Of a DNA stretch of 64,000 nt, positions 37,951 through 52,700 are shown one piece after another (position 1 is the first letter of the stretch; each line of letters begins with the position of its first letter). The translations under genes and the position numbers were made by a program. The notes under the pieces are model-generated. The model worked only from the letters and a program-made list of their open reading frames with translations, had not been told where the DNA came from and made no database searches. The stretch comes from Fragum whitleyi (taxonomy: Eukaryota > Mollusca > Bivalvia > Cardiida > Cardiidae). The stretch covers positions 40,577,737 through 40,641,736 of the forward strand of contig OX411548.1 of NCBI GenBank assembly GCA_948146395.1, written 5' to 3'.

Positions 37951-39001
37951 TTTTAGCTCACCTGAGCACGAAGTGCTCAAGGGAGCTATTGTGATCGATC
38001 GTTGTCCGGCGTCCGTCTGTCCATCTGTTCGTCTGTCAATCTGTCCGTCTGTCCGTCACGGCGTCAACTTTTTCTTTAAACGACATCTCCTCCTAAACTT
38101 ATGGGTCAAAATCAAACAAACTTGGCAAAAATATTCCTTGGGTGGTCCCTTATGAAAATTGCTCAAATGGAAAGGATCCGTGCAATATCACAGGAAAAGG
38201 GGCCTTAATGACAAATTTCTTGTTTTCACTGTAGAAGTCACAAATATTGTCCAATCTTCATGAAACTTGGTCAGAATGTTTGTTAGGTCATGAGGATGAG
38301 GTCTATTGAAAATGGGAAGGATCCGTGCCATTTCACAGAAAGAGGCGCCTTAATGGCAATTTTGTCAACAATATCTTTAAACGACATCTCCTCCTAAACT
38401 TATGGGTCAAAATCAACCAAACTTGGCAGAAATATTCCTTGGGTTGTTCCTTATGAAAATTGCTCAAATGGAAAGGATCTGTGCCATATCACGGGAAAAG
38501 GGGCCTTAATGACAAATTTCTTGTTTAGACTCTAGAAGCCACAAATATGGTCCAATTTTCATGAAACTTGGTCAGAATGTTTGTTAGGTCGTGAGGATGA
38601 AGTCTATTGAAAATGGGAAGGATCGGTGCCATATCACAGGAAAAGGCATCTTAATGACAATTTTTTTGTTTACTCTCTAGAAGCCACAAATATGGTCCAA
38701 TCATCATGAATCTGTGTCAGAATGTTTGTTATGTCATGAGGATGAACTCATTTGAAAATAGGAAGTATACGTGCCATATCATGGGAAAAGGGGCCTTAAT
38801 GACAATTTTCTCATAAGAGCTCCAAACGCCACAAATATAGTCCAATCTGCATGAAACTTGATCAAAATGTTTGCCAGGTCACAAGAATGAGCTCTGTTGA
38901 AAATGGGAAGGTTCATGCCATATCATAGGAAATGGAGTCTTAATGATAATTTACTTGAAATATCAGGTGAGCGATTTAGGGCCCTCGGGGTCCTCTTGTT
39001 T
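37951..39001 (+). mobile_element. H3 element (5' hairpin, microsatellite, 148-bp tandem core, 3' hairpin)
   Basis: Starts TTTTTTAGCTCACCTGAGC with hairpin GAGCAC-GAA-GTGCTC, then AGGGAGCTATTGTGATCG and a GTCCGTCTGTCC run. The core carries CAGAATGTTTGTTAGGTCA-type blocks at about 38271, 38569, 38716 and 38862, and CGACATCTCCTCCTAAAC at about 38080 and 38380. Ends with hairpin AGGGCCC-TCG-GGGTCCT and CTTGTTT. Non-coding; resembles bivalve pearl / Helentron-type elements. Confidence 0.75.
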
Positions 39002-40295
39002 CAATTAAGCCAAACTAACATTTTCTTTAAAAAGTAATAATTTGTTCGGAATCCTTACATGTTGCCGATACTCACCGTAGATGCATTTCAGAATCGCATC
39101 GAAAAACAAAACACTGGCTTCGGTACCGCGACGCTAGTAACACAATTTAATGTAGACCAGTATAACATACTCTAAAATGTTACATAAGATAACATGTAAT
39201 CATTTATATGCATGATATACCTCAACACAAAAGATATAGCTGTATGGAGATATCTAGGTAAGTTGATATTTTGACCTATTTGTTTTATTTTTCGAAACGA
39301 GATAAACATGCCTGTTTGCTATGTTTTGTCATTAAAGAGATGCAAAAATAAATCATTATCAAACTAGATATATCATTGTGATGGATTAATACATAACTAT
39401 AATTTTAATTTGAAGCTGCACACCTACATGCTGAAACAATTCTTTGTTTATTGATTGCAATATTCTTATGAATAAACACAAATAAATGAAGTATGAAACA
39501 CAATGTCATGACTACGATAAAGCATGTTTTACAGTATCCACAGACGCTGACTGATTTCGCAGCCTGATATTTTCGTGTGGTATTTTCGGTTTACATCAGA
39601 GGATTTAATTCTCTACGGCGTATGTGTTCACGTTATTTTCGCACTGTTTTTTTAAACATTTCACACAAATCCTTCATATGCGGCGACCTCTTTTAGTCAA
39701 TAAGATCAATTGTAGACCATACGTTCGCCTTACAGTCTCCGCACGTACATGGACATTTGGATGTCCCGGTAAAGATTTAAAAGCTAAATATCGTACTGTG
39801 ACCTCGCAATGCCCATTTGGCGACTATGCGACATCTTACGACTTTGGACTAATAAAGTTATTATGTAGGTCATTTTACAAGCAGCACTTTGATTAGCCAT
39901 TCGCAGATAAATATATTGTTAAAATATACGAAAATAAACTTAGTGATTAACCTCTTATAGGAACCTTTTACTCAATACGCATGGGTATAGTAAGTAAATC
40001 TCTAGTCGAATACACTTGGTCTGTCCGAGAGTATTGAGACATGTGCTTCCAATAATTTATTTTGCTAACATTATTAAAATATTTTTAAAATAATACCATC
40101 TAAACAATATAAAGATTTGGCCAAAATTACTTTTGTGTAAATACAAGTCATTCGTAAAATGTCAATATAATCGGCTTAAATGCCTTATAAATTTTAGATA
40201 ATCACTTTACGTTTTGCTAACCTTAAATCAGAACGCTTCTAAATGGCCCAGTAGTGCTTCGCAATTGTTCAACGCTACACACCTACATTTGAATA
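39002..40295. other. Spacer, nothing recognised
   Basis: A 90-codon + frame at 39624-39896 has no known domain or splice context and is probably chance. Confidence 0.4.
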
Positions 40296-40436
40296 ATCAT
40301 TTTAGATTTCAAATTAGATATATTGTATTACCTCCCATTGACTTCATTCTAAAATCGCTTCTCCCGCTCATTCAATTTGATTCCGAAATTATAACAAAAT
40401 CATATCCTTGTCGATTTCAAGATGTTATTAACTGTA
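40296..40436 (+). mobile_element. MITE M1 3' fragment
   Basis: TATATTGTATTACCTCCC, then TCATTCAATTTGATTCCG, and the right end CCTTGTCGATTTCAAGATG to ACTGTA. Confidence 0.65.
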
Positions 40437-40718
40437 TCATCCCGAAAAAAAAAAGAAATCAGAAAGCGTCAGATAATACATAACAGCACCTATCTGACAG
40501 CCCTCGTACATGCATTACCGACAAGAACCGAAGAACAAAGTATAACCCTTCACGCAATAGTACTATATGCAAAATACAGAAGAGCATTTGAACGAAACCA
40601 AACAAAAAGAATGCTTACTTGAAGATCGTGTTTTGAATTGATTAATGGTCATTTATTATTTGTTAACGATACAAATATAATATGTTTGAATGATAGGCCA
40701 TAACAATTTAGGCGAGAA

Positions 40719-43700
40719 ATGTATTGGGAAATCAGCGGACAATTTCTACAGACTGTCCTAGTGGGTATAGCTGTAGGATTAATAGCGTTCTGGCTGTTAC
40801 GACGAAGACGATACAACATGCCTCCTGGACCATGGAGTCTGCCTGTCTTCGGCAATTTATTTCGTGAGTAAACCTAAAACTATATAAGTCGTGGTGCCCA
40901 GTGCCTTGTTGGGAGTGTATAATCTATGATTTTTCCCTGGCAGGGCGGGACTAAAAGTTGCATTGAAGGTTAAGCTAAATCAGTTTTTTTTCTAATATAA
41001 ACTTACTTTGAAAGAGAGTCGTTAATAGGAACTATTGCTAGTAAATAGTCCTCGTTGTTTCCATGGCATCTCCCAGTCTAATTTATTTTCTGTCCATTTG
41101 AGCTTAATTTGTTCTTCTCCACCTTAGCTTTAATCTGTCCCGCTCGACCTGAGTTTTATGCGTTCCACTCCGTTTCAGCGGTATTTGTTTCAGCTCCATC
41201 TGAGCTTTATTTGGTTTGCTCCACCTGAGCACAAGTTGTATATGTTATGGGAAAAAAATAGTGGTTTTATTGACATGCTTTATTTGTGGAATTTGTTGTA
41301 GATTCACGCCCATTGTTATGCCAAACTTAAGCGTTATATGTAATAGAGTAGAATAAAAATATGTAAATCAATTACGGCCTTGACTTAGTTCAGCAAAGTC
41401 AGGCGGGGCCAAGGGCAGACACTATAAGTTTCGTTGGTCTGGAACTTCCCAACTCAAGTCCGGAATTACATGGCCGTCTGCTCTTGGCCTCTGAACCTTA
41501 TCATGCCTATGAAACAATATAAACTTATAACGTTAAATTATGAGTAACAAAACTATCATAGCTTAGAGAAGCTTAGTTACAACACGCCCTGGTCAAACTG
41601 AAAAAAGTTAAGTGGTTTTTAATTAGGTTAAAAGTGATGTCCAAAAGACAAGATTTGTGATACCGATGGACCTCTACTTTATTTCTAGGCTTTATTTAAC
41701 ATTTACCTTCCATAGCTTTTTACTGGCCCAATGAGTACATTAAGGTCAGATGAGTTGAGCCTGTGAGTGAAATTTCCTACATTTTCAAAACCTCTGCAAG
41801 CAAAGACTCTGGCCGGCCTATGCATCCGCACATTGTGACCATTGTCTTTACGTTGCACCTTTAGATACATTAAGTATGAAGTAGAATTAGACAATCATGT
41901 ATTCTACTAATTGCACTATGTGACTGACTATTCTGCAAAATAATTGCACCGAATTGTTGGAAATGTCACACACAGGCTCAGTTTTGATTTGACTCGATTT
42001 GTGTCAGTGTTTGGAATGAAAGAATTGGGCGCTGAGAGAGGGAAATGGAATGGTTTCGGTTGAGACGAGTGTCAATTCACGCTGTACCTAACTGTATGTA
42101 TCATTTTTTGTTCCACAGGTATCATGTATTATTAACAAAATCTGTTTTCTTTTAGTTTCTCTAACTATTTTCATTACAGAACTCGGGTCTGACGAAAGAT
42201 ATTACATGAAATTCTACGAATGGTCTAAGGTGTATGGACCAGTAATAACTGTGAAACTAGGTGAGTAGTGCAAAATTGCTGCTTATTTTAATATCATATA
42301 AATCATTTGCAATAACCAATTTATTTTATACTTGATCAAGTTTGGCCCACTTAAATATGTTCTTGTATGTTTTGATTAAAATGGTGAATACCTGACAATT
42401 CCGTATTACAACTAATATTGGTCGTTTGACCCACTAAGTACTACACTGCCCTCTATTTGAAGAGTTTGAGAGAAAGATAAATTTAAGTGTCTGATTGATA
42501 ATAATTTCCCCTGACTAGAAAACACAAAACTCTGTCTACAACACATCAAGATTCGAATAATGTAATTGAAAGCGCGTTAGGCTCAACACTTTTATTGACT
42601 GGGCCCCCATGGGACGATTCCCCGTGTTGATGCATTATCGTATGTATACGAGCGATTCCGATTTCTTCAAGAATCAGACGCTTTAGACTTTAATTATGTC
42701 AGTAAAATCGCGATTTAGTTCTTGCTTTATTCATTTGAATGAAGTTGGTAATCTTATCTTTTTTGGTCAGTTTGAGCGTTTTTGATTGGTTTGAGTGAGT
42801 GTTTGGAATGAATGATGAGAGCACTGAGTATGCGATTTAGAATGCTTTTGATTGAGTTAAATGTCAATTTCACGATGTTTTTTACTGTATATATACCTGC
42901 TTGTAGCAGCCGGGAATTAGGAGAGAATACAATGTTAGTGCTCAAGCGAGAAATACCATCAATATAATGTTGGGTTACGCGATCAACAAAAAGCTGTTAA
43001 AAGCTGTGTTAAATCCCTACTCACACAAACAGACAAACTTATCATTCAAAGAACGGACGAGTTTCTGTATTCTGGAAAATATAAATTAATGCATACACCG
43101 TTTAAGATAAGTTGAAAACTCTAATGTGACCTGTGATTACAAAATAATTGTATCCAAAATAGCTTGTCAAACTAGCCAATTCTACTAATATGGAACAATC
43201 TTCATCAAATTTCTTTTACAGGTGTCATCACGGTTGTTGTAGTAAATAGTGTTGAGGCAGCAATGGAAGTTCTTGTCAAGAAATCTACAGACTTTGCTGG
43301 ACGTCAAGAATCGCCTTCACGTATGAACAATTTAGTTTTAATAAGAGTTTATATCAGGTCTTAGATACATTGAAAATGAAATTTGTGTTAATTGTAACAT
43401 GTGTATATTAAGTATAGTTTCCTTAATAAAATCTTTATCCAAATGTATATACATGTATGTTAACTTTTGCGACGATAATCATGTCACTGACTCCACTGCA
43501 CATTACACTGAAACACATGGTCTAACACGATTCAATTTTACTTATTGAATTGTTCTTACAGCTAGGCAAAACTTCTTACTTAAATACTTGTATTTTTGAA
43601 ATATCTAGAGAAGTAATGAATGAATCTAGATAAAATATCAGAATTCTGTTTCACAGTTCTCAATCTTTATGGTTTATGAGTTTCCTTGATATAATATCAT

Positions 43701-46700
43701 TACAAATTACCCCAGAATTCATAATCCCATTCAACAAGAGAAAAAACATTCGGGGACAGAAGTTTTAGTACTATTTGTCACAAACTATGGAGTCAGCTGC
43801 CTCCTGAAATCAAACAGTCGAAGTCACTAGAGGGATTCAAAAGAATCTTAAGACATACTATTTTAAGAACTTTTTGAAATGACTGTCGGTCTCAACATCT
43901 GCAGAACCTTTTACTTGGTTTTAAACGTATTATGAAATTTAATTTTATTTTATTTTATTTTTCAATTCGTTAAGCTATTATTACTTTATCATTTTGATTC
44001 ATCATTGTAATATGCTATTGAAATCATACCTATGTAAAAATATGCGTTTAATTAAATATGTAAGTTTCACTTAATACTAATTGTATGCTTGAAGTTCTGC
44101 ACTGTGACATTTTTTTTACCTTACAGTCTACTCATGATCTCCACTTGCTGATTACAAAATTAGATTTATTGAGAATGAATGATCAGTTATTTCCCATATC
44201 GCTGTCCAAATAATGAATGGGACAAAACGCAGGACAAATTCAAGAAATGATATTCATTAGATTCATTTTTCCAAATGCACGAAAATCTTCATATGTGTAA
44301 CTTGTTGAATAAATTGCCGAGGTCCGCCGCAGAGAGAAATTAATAAGCAAAAATTTACTCGGGCTTTCCCGAGTATATGAAATAACTTTTTTTTAGTCAC
44401 ATATCAAATATATGACCAATCCATAATTCTGAATGTATAAATTGGGGCTTAATTGTATTCTCATGCTACCATGCAAGTTTTTAACAAGAAAAAGCGGAAA
44501 TGTGATTTATTATACTGACGATTGCTCAATCAACACTGCTCATTGATCTACCAAGTATTTATAATACTTAATACTTTCACTACGTAGTTGATCTAAATGA
44601 TTTTCGCAGAAAATTAGATTTGAGGGATGAGCTATCATGAAAAATTTATCATGATATACTGATGTGAGATAAAAGTTTTTGGCTAGTACGTTTATATTGT
44701 TTAATTAAATGTCTTTTTTCGGGTTCTGTTTGTTTGTTTTTTCTTTGGAGTTGATTTTCAAAAGAAACATAAATTTCAATCTTTGAAATAAATATATAAA
44801 CCTAATTAATAAATATTATTCGTATAACTTAAAAAGTAACTTTAGACTATTTGTCTTTGATAGTTCGACGGGCATCACAGAACTACAAGGATTTGGCTAT
44901 ATCTCCATATGGACCAACTTGGAAGCTACATAGAAGAGTCACCGTTACAGCATTAAGGCAAGCGTAGACTTTTACGTTTGTATTTAGTTTACGTCACTTA
45001 ATATTCGAGTTTATGGTCACATTTTATCAATGACATGAGCCGTCAGAGACGGATTATACTCCCCGAATAAGGCATTGTCACAAAAACAAGAGCCATGTTG
45101 GACATGGCCATCCCCCGCCACGAAAGCTTGATAGTAAACTGAAGTCATATAGATAAAGGATTCTTTTGAACTGTCAGAGATTTACCTCCTATAAAATCTA
45201 AGTATTAAAAATAACAAAGGTCAAAAACTCCAAAAGTATGCAAGCAAGAGTTGAAGTTATTAAGCACTGCATTTCTCCGCCATAAGATCTAACCACCAAT
45301 AAAGTCTCATTTGATAGCTATTATACTTTAGGAGATATGCTCCAAACAAAATCTAAGTATCCAAAATAACAAAGGACAATGACTCCAAAAGTATGCTAGT
45401 AAGAGTTGTAGTTCTTGTGCACTGCACTTGTCCGCCATAAGATCTACACATACATAAAGTTTCAAATTGATAGCTTTATACTTTAGGAGATATGCTCCAG
45501 ACATAATCTAAGTATCAAAAATAACAAAGGGCAATAACTCCAAAATCACGCAAGCAAGAGTTGTAGTTCTTGTGCACTGCACTTGTCCTCCATAAGATCT
45601 ACACATACATAAAGTTTCAAGTTGATAGCTTTATACTTTAGGAGATATGCTCCAGACATAATCTAAGTATCAAAAATAACAAAGGGCAATAACTCCAAAA
45701 TCATGCAAGCAAGAGTTGTAGTTCTTGTGCACTGCACTTGTCCTTCATAAGATCTATCCACCCATAAAGTTCCAAGTTGATAGCTATTATACTTTAGGAG
45801 ATATGCTCCGTGGTCAGATTGCAATGACTCAAATATAGTGTTATTTTATACAGCTAACATAAAGGTAACAAACATTAAATCCCCTTTTTGCATGACATAT
45901 TTCTAGACACATATGTCAAATAGTTTATGGTAAAGGGCATATGATTTGCTACTCAAATGTGAAATTCTAAACATAGGACTAGGAGAAATGAAAGAATTAT
46001 AGCATTTTAAACGCTAAGGTAAAAGTAGCAAACATTTAGCCCCCTTTTTTGCATGATTTATTTATTTTACGTAAAATCAAATTTTATAAATATTAAGGGG
46101 CATCTGATTTGCTACTCAAATATGAAATTTCATTAAATTCTGACCATTAGACTAGGAGAAATTTGAGAAAAAACGTTTTTTTTACCCTTAGTCCCCTTTT
46201 CCCATGACGAGGTCTTAAATCCAAAAACCGTCACAGATGCATCAACACTATATCATAAAAGTTCACATGTTAAATTTCATTTTATTTTGCCCAAGGGTTA
46301 TGGAGAATCAGTGGGGACGGACGGATGGACGGACGGACGGACGGACAGACGAAGCGGCGGTTATATGCTCTCCCTTCGGGGAACATAAAAAGTCATTTAA
46401 AAAGATAAATGTCATCATATCAGCCTTTTTCGATTTGGAAATATACATTTAATCCTGGTCGGGACACAACACGTAAAATGCAAAAAAATATTAAGTTCTA
46501 AGTACATCTAAAAGTAAAAGGACAAAGGAAAATAATGATGTGATAAATTAACATTCAATTGATATAAATAAGTAACATTTTAGAGTATTTGATATTTAGT
46601 CTCCAATAAGAGCCGCAACTTCATACCTCATTTACTCACCAGCGGCCTGTTTTACTTAACATCTTACGATCATTTTTTGCGGAAGTCAAAAATTTATTTT

Positions 46701-49700
46701 GTTTCTAAAGTAGTAACTGAATATGGATTTCTGCAATCCATCATCTCATTGGAATTGTCTTTTAAAGACGATTCCAGTGAAACATTGCAAGGTAGGCACT
46801 AACAATGAATGAAAACACAAGGTACGATTTGTGATTTTTACTTACGATTAATATTTTCGTCAGAAGTTTTGTAAAATGGGCCCCTGGTGCTAAAAAATGA
46901 TTATCTGTTGTATTATTTTACTACAGACACTACATGCAGGGAGAAGGGTTCGAAAAACGTATCCACAAGGCCCTCCACACCACTTTTAACGTATTAGATT
47001 CACAGACAGAAGCTTTCAATCCAGATGACATTTTGACTTTCCTCGTCGCAAACATACTGATGGGCCTTTGTTTTCAGGGAGAGTAAGTTAAAATGACTGA
47101 AATGAAAAACAGTAATAGAAAATGAAATAAGCATGCTTATGAATGTTTCAATCCTTTCACGTTTAAGCCAATAAAAGAGTTGTACCTGTCCGTTCATCTC
47201 AACTGCAAAGTCTAATTAGAGGGCGTCGGTGTACAAATTAGTAAAATCGCGAAACTGGTATTTACCTCGATCAAAGCGATCAGCGCTCAATTTATTCATT
47301 GTAAGTCGCTTACTCGGGGCTCCTTTCAAATCAGTAAAAAGTTTTGAAACATTTCGAAATCGTTCAAAATAATCAACATTTAATGTAATTGATCAATTTA
47401 TTTAACGATAATTTTAGTTGGTATGGCTTGTAAAGTGTCTGATAGTACTTGAAGACACAAAAATTAGAAATAACTTAATTATTTTAAAGGGAGACAATTA
47501 AATGTCGCTAGTTTCGTCCAATTTAGAGGAAATTAGCGACATTGTATGTCGCTTTTTAATCCAAACTCGCTCCACACGCTCAACTTATATTGACCAAAAT
47601 TATTCCAAAATCATTTACCTTTTTAATTACAAAATGTTGTAAGCTGTACATTGCATAGCGTAGAACGAAATTGACTCAAACGTTCTTTCAACCTGCCAAA
47701 AAAGTGTTTTAACTCTGTAGATACTAAGGGCGATACAGTAAAAAACATCATGAATTTGACAATCAATGAAGTCAAACCATATAAAATCTTGCCCAACGCT
47801 CCATTCATTCATTCCAATGCTCGCTTCCACCATTTTAAAAAAACTCCAAAATCGTTTAAAACATTTTCAAACGATCTTATTCTATTTATATTTTTTTCTA
47901 AATCGAAAAAGGTGTCGAGTTTTAAGCGTCCGTTTCGACTGTGAAGACTCAAATATTCAAAACCCAAAGATTTCTTTTGAAGGGAAGTAAAAGGATATGA
48001 AAAGTTTCGTCCGAAATAGCTAAAATTATTGATAAAGTAAAATCTCCATTAAGTTTTATTTAAACTTGCCCCACATATTCACTCAATTCCATTCCTTATT
48101 CATTTCAAAACCATTTATCTCGTCAATTTCATGATGGTGTAAACTGAAAGTAGGTTCGGTTAATGTGCTGGCTTGTTCGAATTCGATTAAGCCGTTTAAA
48201 CAATGTTTATTTTTAAAAATTGTTACATAATGGATCCATTATAAGACATTCAGTTGAAGAGTCGAAGATAACAAGTTGAATGGCAAAGGTTTGTCGATTT
48301 CATTACTTTAGGACTCGCCTTTATTCATTACTCAATATTTGATTTCAACAAAACTTCACATGGGTACAACGTCAAAAAAGAATCTTTTCCATACTAGTAG
48401 TGCAGTGTATTATTTTTTTTTCGGTGGAATACCGAAAATAAAGATAACTTTATCATTTGATAATCTCACCGTTAAACCAGTTGTATAATCGAACAGTATC
48501 ATGTTATACGATGTTTTCGTTCATTTCACCTTAATTGACGCTATCCCAGGAGAGCCGAATAAACAGATGACGTTTTGATGTTTCCTTAAAATCACGCGAG
48601 CTGTGAAAGATTTGCCCAATTTTTTTACAATTGGTTTCATTTTATATTGAAAAGATAAATGATCCCTTGTTTATTTGTATGGTTCAGATCTATAAATCTT
48701 TTATTTCCTGAATAACAAAAGCTATATCACCACTCATGAAAGTAAAATTTCTATTGTTCACACAGTGAAATATATATAGATTTTGAGACTTTATTTTTTG
48801 AAAGGTTCGGATATGGCGACCATGAGCTGAAATACATTATTGAGAAGGACGACGAACTTCACGAAGCCTTCAATAACCTAGTACCTGAAGATCTTATTCC
48901 GGGACTTCAGTATGTATACACATCGAATGCCATGAAGACTATTGACAGAACATTGAAAAACATCGTTGATGATTTCATTGTTAGAAAATTTGCTGTCGAA
49001 AAGGATACATTTAACAGGGGTAATGTACATACCATTTTGTGAATAAATTGGTTTACATCTACATTTATTTGTATTTAGTACTAACACTTCTAACGCCATG
49101 AAGACTATAGACAGAGCATTAAAAGACAGCGTTGATAATTTTATCGCTAGAAAATTTTCAATCGAAACCATTAACAAAGGTATTGCTACACATATTCAAC
49201 CTTTTTATGACCTTTTATGATTTGGTCGGTTTGATTAATTTTCTTTAGAAGTCCGTCGTTTGGTAAACAGGTTCTTGTTACTTACACAATCTCATTTCGT
49301 TTCTGATTTCTGAAACAATTACCAAAGAACAAAAAACAAAAGCCGTGTCCTAGAATCGAACTGTGGACCTCTTGTTCCAATCTGATTCCCTCGCCGATTC
49401 TATGGAATGTGCTTCGTGGAAAATAAGGGGGCAGCCAAAGTTTTATATGTGTATTACAGGATGCCAAAGCACATAAGCTCTCGCCAAAGATGAGGTTGTG
49501 TAATCAACGATTGATAAACTAAAGCATACTGTTACAAACAGTTTAACTGAGGTTTGTCAATAAATCACGATATACATAAAAGAGTAAAAAAAAAAAAAAC
49601 GATAGTAGATGATCGGAAAGCGTTAAAGAAATGTGCAACTAGGAGTCATGTTACCTGCCCTGCGTTCAGGATGACAAAACAGCATTAACAGCTTCCCAAT

Positions 49701-52700
49701 TATACCCTGCTTTACACGCAAGTGCGCGTGCAAAGCGGGGTATAATTGAAAAACTGTTTGCACCGTTTTGTGTTCCTAAACGCTGTCCTGTTGAGCGAAC
49801 ATTCATTCACTTACATCTGAGGCACAGTCCAGTTTACGGAAAAAGTCTGGGCGCTGTAATAAAAGAAAACAACAACAACAACAATAGTACATTATTTCTT
49901 GAGCTTTTAATTTAAAAGGTTATACAAAGTTGAATTTGACTTTTATTTCAATAGTACTACGTTATGTTTCAATAAAAAGGAAAAATATTACTAGAAGAAG
50001 CTGAAAATTTCTCCCGTTTCAGAAAATATTCGACATTTAACAGATAGTTTATTACTTGCCCGAGAAGATGCTGAACACGAAGCTGGTGAAAGTCCGGAGT
50101 ACTTGTCTGATGAATATCTTACTCAAACATTAATGGATATATTTATAGGTGATGGCATATTGAAATATGTTAAGAAATAGCGTGTATATTTAACGCCAAA
50201 ACAGAAAGGTTCGGTACGTCTAAAACAAACCTTAACCGCCTTCAAAACCCCACTTAAGCTTAGTATGCTCAAAAACTATAACAACGAACAGCGATTGTAC
50301 ATTTAATTCCTACAGTCACAGCGAGTATGTTATCGCATTGAGTTATACAGTTAACAAAGTGCAATTAACAAAGTGGGTGATCTTAAAATTATTTCACAAC
50401 TGTAGTATCGGTTTGATATACTCTAAAATAGCCATTCAATCTTTGTGAGCTAAATTATACAGGAACTATTTCGAATACGGTCAATGAATAAGCGCATATA
50501 CCAAAATAAGCAGATTTTAAGGTCGATCTCGTGTTATTTCAATTTCTTTAAAGCCATGTGTCGATTTCCAATATATATTAGTCTATGCAGTGTTATGGTA
50601 ATGTATTCTAGCTTTCCAAGTTAATAGTGGAGCGTGTATCATCGCCAAGGCTTTTAATTTATCACATAGTTTTTTGGTATTCTTTTAGCGGATATGTCAG
50701 TGCTTTAATGCAAAATGAACAATAGAAAGGCTGTTTGACTAAAGATAATTAATAAGCCTCACAAAATACATCAGCACGCGCTCATTGGGCTAGAACACGT
50801 CAATTTAGACAATTTTTACACTAGTTTGTTTGTGAAAGGTTTACAAGCCATCATTTATCCCGCAAAGGATAGAAATATGCATCCTTTAGGAACAATTTTT
50901 GAGAGTCTCCTTATCTGTTTCGACATCCGATTAGCCAATCTTCTCAAGCTTAAAATGCAATTTCTCAAGTGAATACATGTACTTATCAATTTGTTTTAGG
51001 TGGTATAAACACGACGAGGTACACGCTTTGGTTCGCAGTTCTACACATGATTACTTTTCCTGACATACAGAAAAGGGTCCAAGAAGAAATTGACAGAGAA
51101 ATCGGTTAGTTTCTTTTCGATTCAAATCACGTTAATAGGATAAACATACACAAAACATGGACATGCAGAAAATAAGCCGTTCAAGTCCTCTTTTCATCGA
51201 GCATAAAAAACTATTATTGGTAGAATTCATTATGATACAAGCTTATCAAAACTGAAGGAAAAGCATTGTACACCTTGAAATGCCCCAATGTAACACCAAA
51301 CTTGCGTTCATTATTCAAAACCGATTGTAAATGGTAAAAAATGTTACTCCACTTTGCACGTTAGTGTCCGTGCAAAGCGGGTTAAAATTTCTAAAACAAT
51401 GCTCGAATGTTTTCATATTGAGCACAGTTCATGATTTGTTCAATCGAATTTCATTCAGGAAAAGATAGACTACCCGGACTTGGTGACCGGCCAAACCTAT
51501 GTTATACAGAAGCTGTATTACGGGAGAGTATGAGGCTGGGTACAGTTTTGCCGGGCGGAGTGTTTCATCGGTCAACTTGTGACTCGCAGATCGGTAAGGC
51601 ATAGAAAGGAATATGATGCAAATACTTTTTTTGAGCTTATCTGTTTTTGGGTCCTGAGGTACAATGTTTTGTCATAAATCATTAAGGCGTCAATTTATCA
51701 ATTTTCCCTTTTAAGATGTTGTTTCACAGTGAAAGTACCCCGTTACTTTTAAGAGGGTGTTTCTGTTAGCATTTATAACTAGATAATTTACGGAACAATC
51801 TATGAATTAAGATATCGATAGGCCGATGAAATCTTTTCTTTTTCATTCCTTTAACCGCATTATCATGCGGCTCATCAAGCAAAACATACATAAGCCATCT
51901 CAGAAATCCGAAAAATGTCGAAACGCTTTGAAGATTATCTGAATAATTATTCATAAATCTACCCAACCAAACATTGTTTTGCCATGGAATCTCTGGTCCC
52001 ATTTTGCGAGATCGGCTACAAATAGCTGTAACCTGCCATATATCACCAATCACAAGGCTATGGTTTGCGCTTCGCTTTGTACTCGGCGATCAAAAGAAAT
52101 GTCAAGGTTTCAAATAGACGAAAAGGGATGCATGCATTCTATCTGTGGTGAAATTTAAAATGATTTGTGTATACGAATATGGACTAGGTGATTCCTAGCT
52201 TAGGGGAATGACCTTCACTGACAAATCAACTACTAGATCAACCCCAGTTACCTCATTAGTTTACATTAATCTCTCGGGTTTGTTGAATGTATTGTTTTTT
52301 CTTACATATTGTCTTTAATTCTGGTGTGTGTTTATTTTCTGGTAAAAATTATATTTTTTTCAAGTTCAATTCAAAATTATATCTCATGTCTTTTAAGCTT
52401 TACAGAGTGATGAGAGAACGATGGTCACTACCATTTATGAATATGGCAATTCAGTAAAACAAAAACATACATGAACAGAGGTTATGTTCATGTTCTTTCG
52501 GTTAAAAACATCGTGAAATTAACACTCATTCCGATCAAAATCATTCTTCATCATTCACTTCATCCATTCATTCCTAAAACTCACCGAAATCGATAAAAAA
52601 AGCTCTGAAACCATTAGAAGGTATTTCATAATCGTTCAAAAAGATCGACTTTTGATTCAAATCGATCATATTATTTTACAATTAATTGGCGAAGACACAG

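Larger units (their letters stand above)
44958..46926 (+). other. Gene C intron 4 with GC-AG borders
   Basis: The exon ends ...GCA TTA AG and is followed by GCAAGC where gene B has GTAAGA. Only this donor restores the 94-nt exon and the reading frame into exon 5 (ALR|HYMQG). GC-AG introns are a known minor class with an otherwise strong AAG|GCAAG donor, which is what is seen. The acceptor is CTACAG before 46927. The intron holds an H4 and an H2-type repeat. Confidence 0.8.

Noticed and set aside
37655..38155. 166-codon + strand ORF as a gene
   Set aside because: Its C-terminal half is translation of the H3 element microsatellite (SVCPSVRLSICPSVR).
39624..39896. 90-codon + strand ORF as a gene
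   Set aside because: No recognisable domain, no splice or promoter context, and length within chance expectation for this composition.
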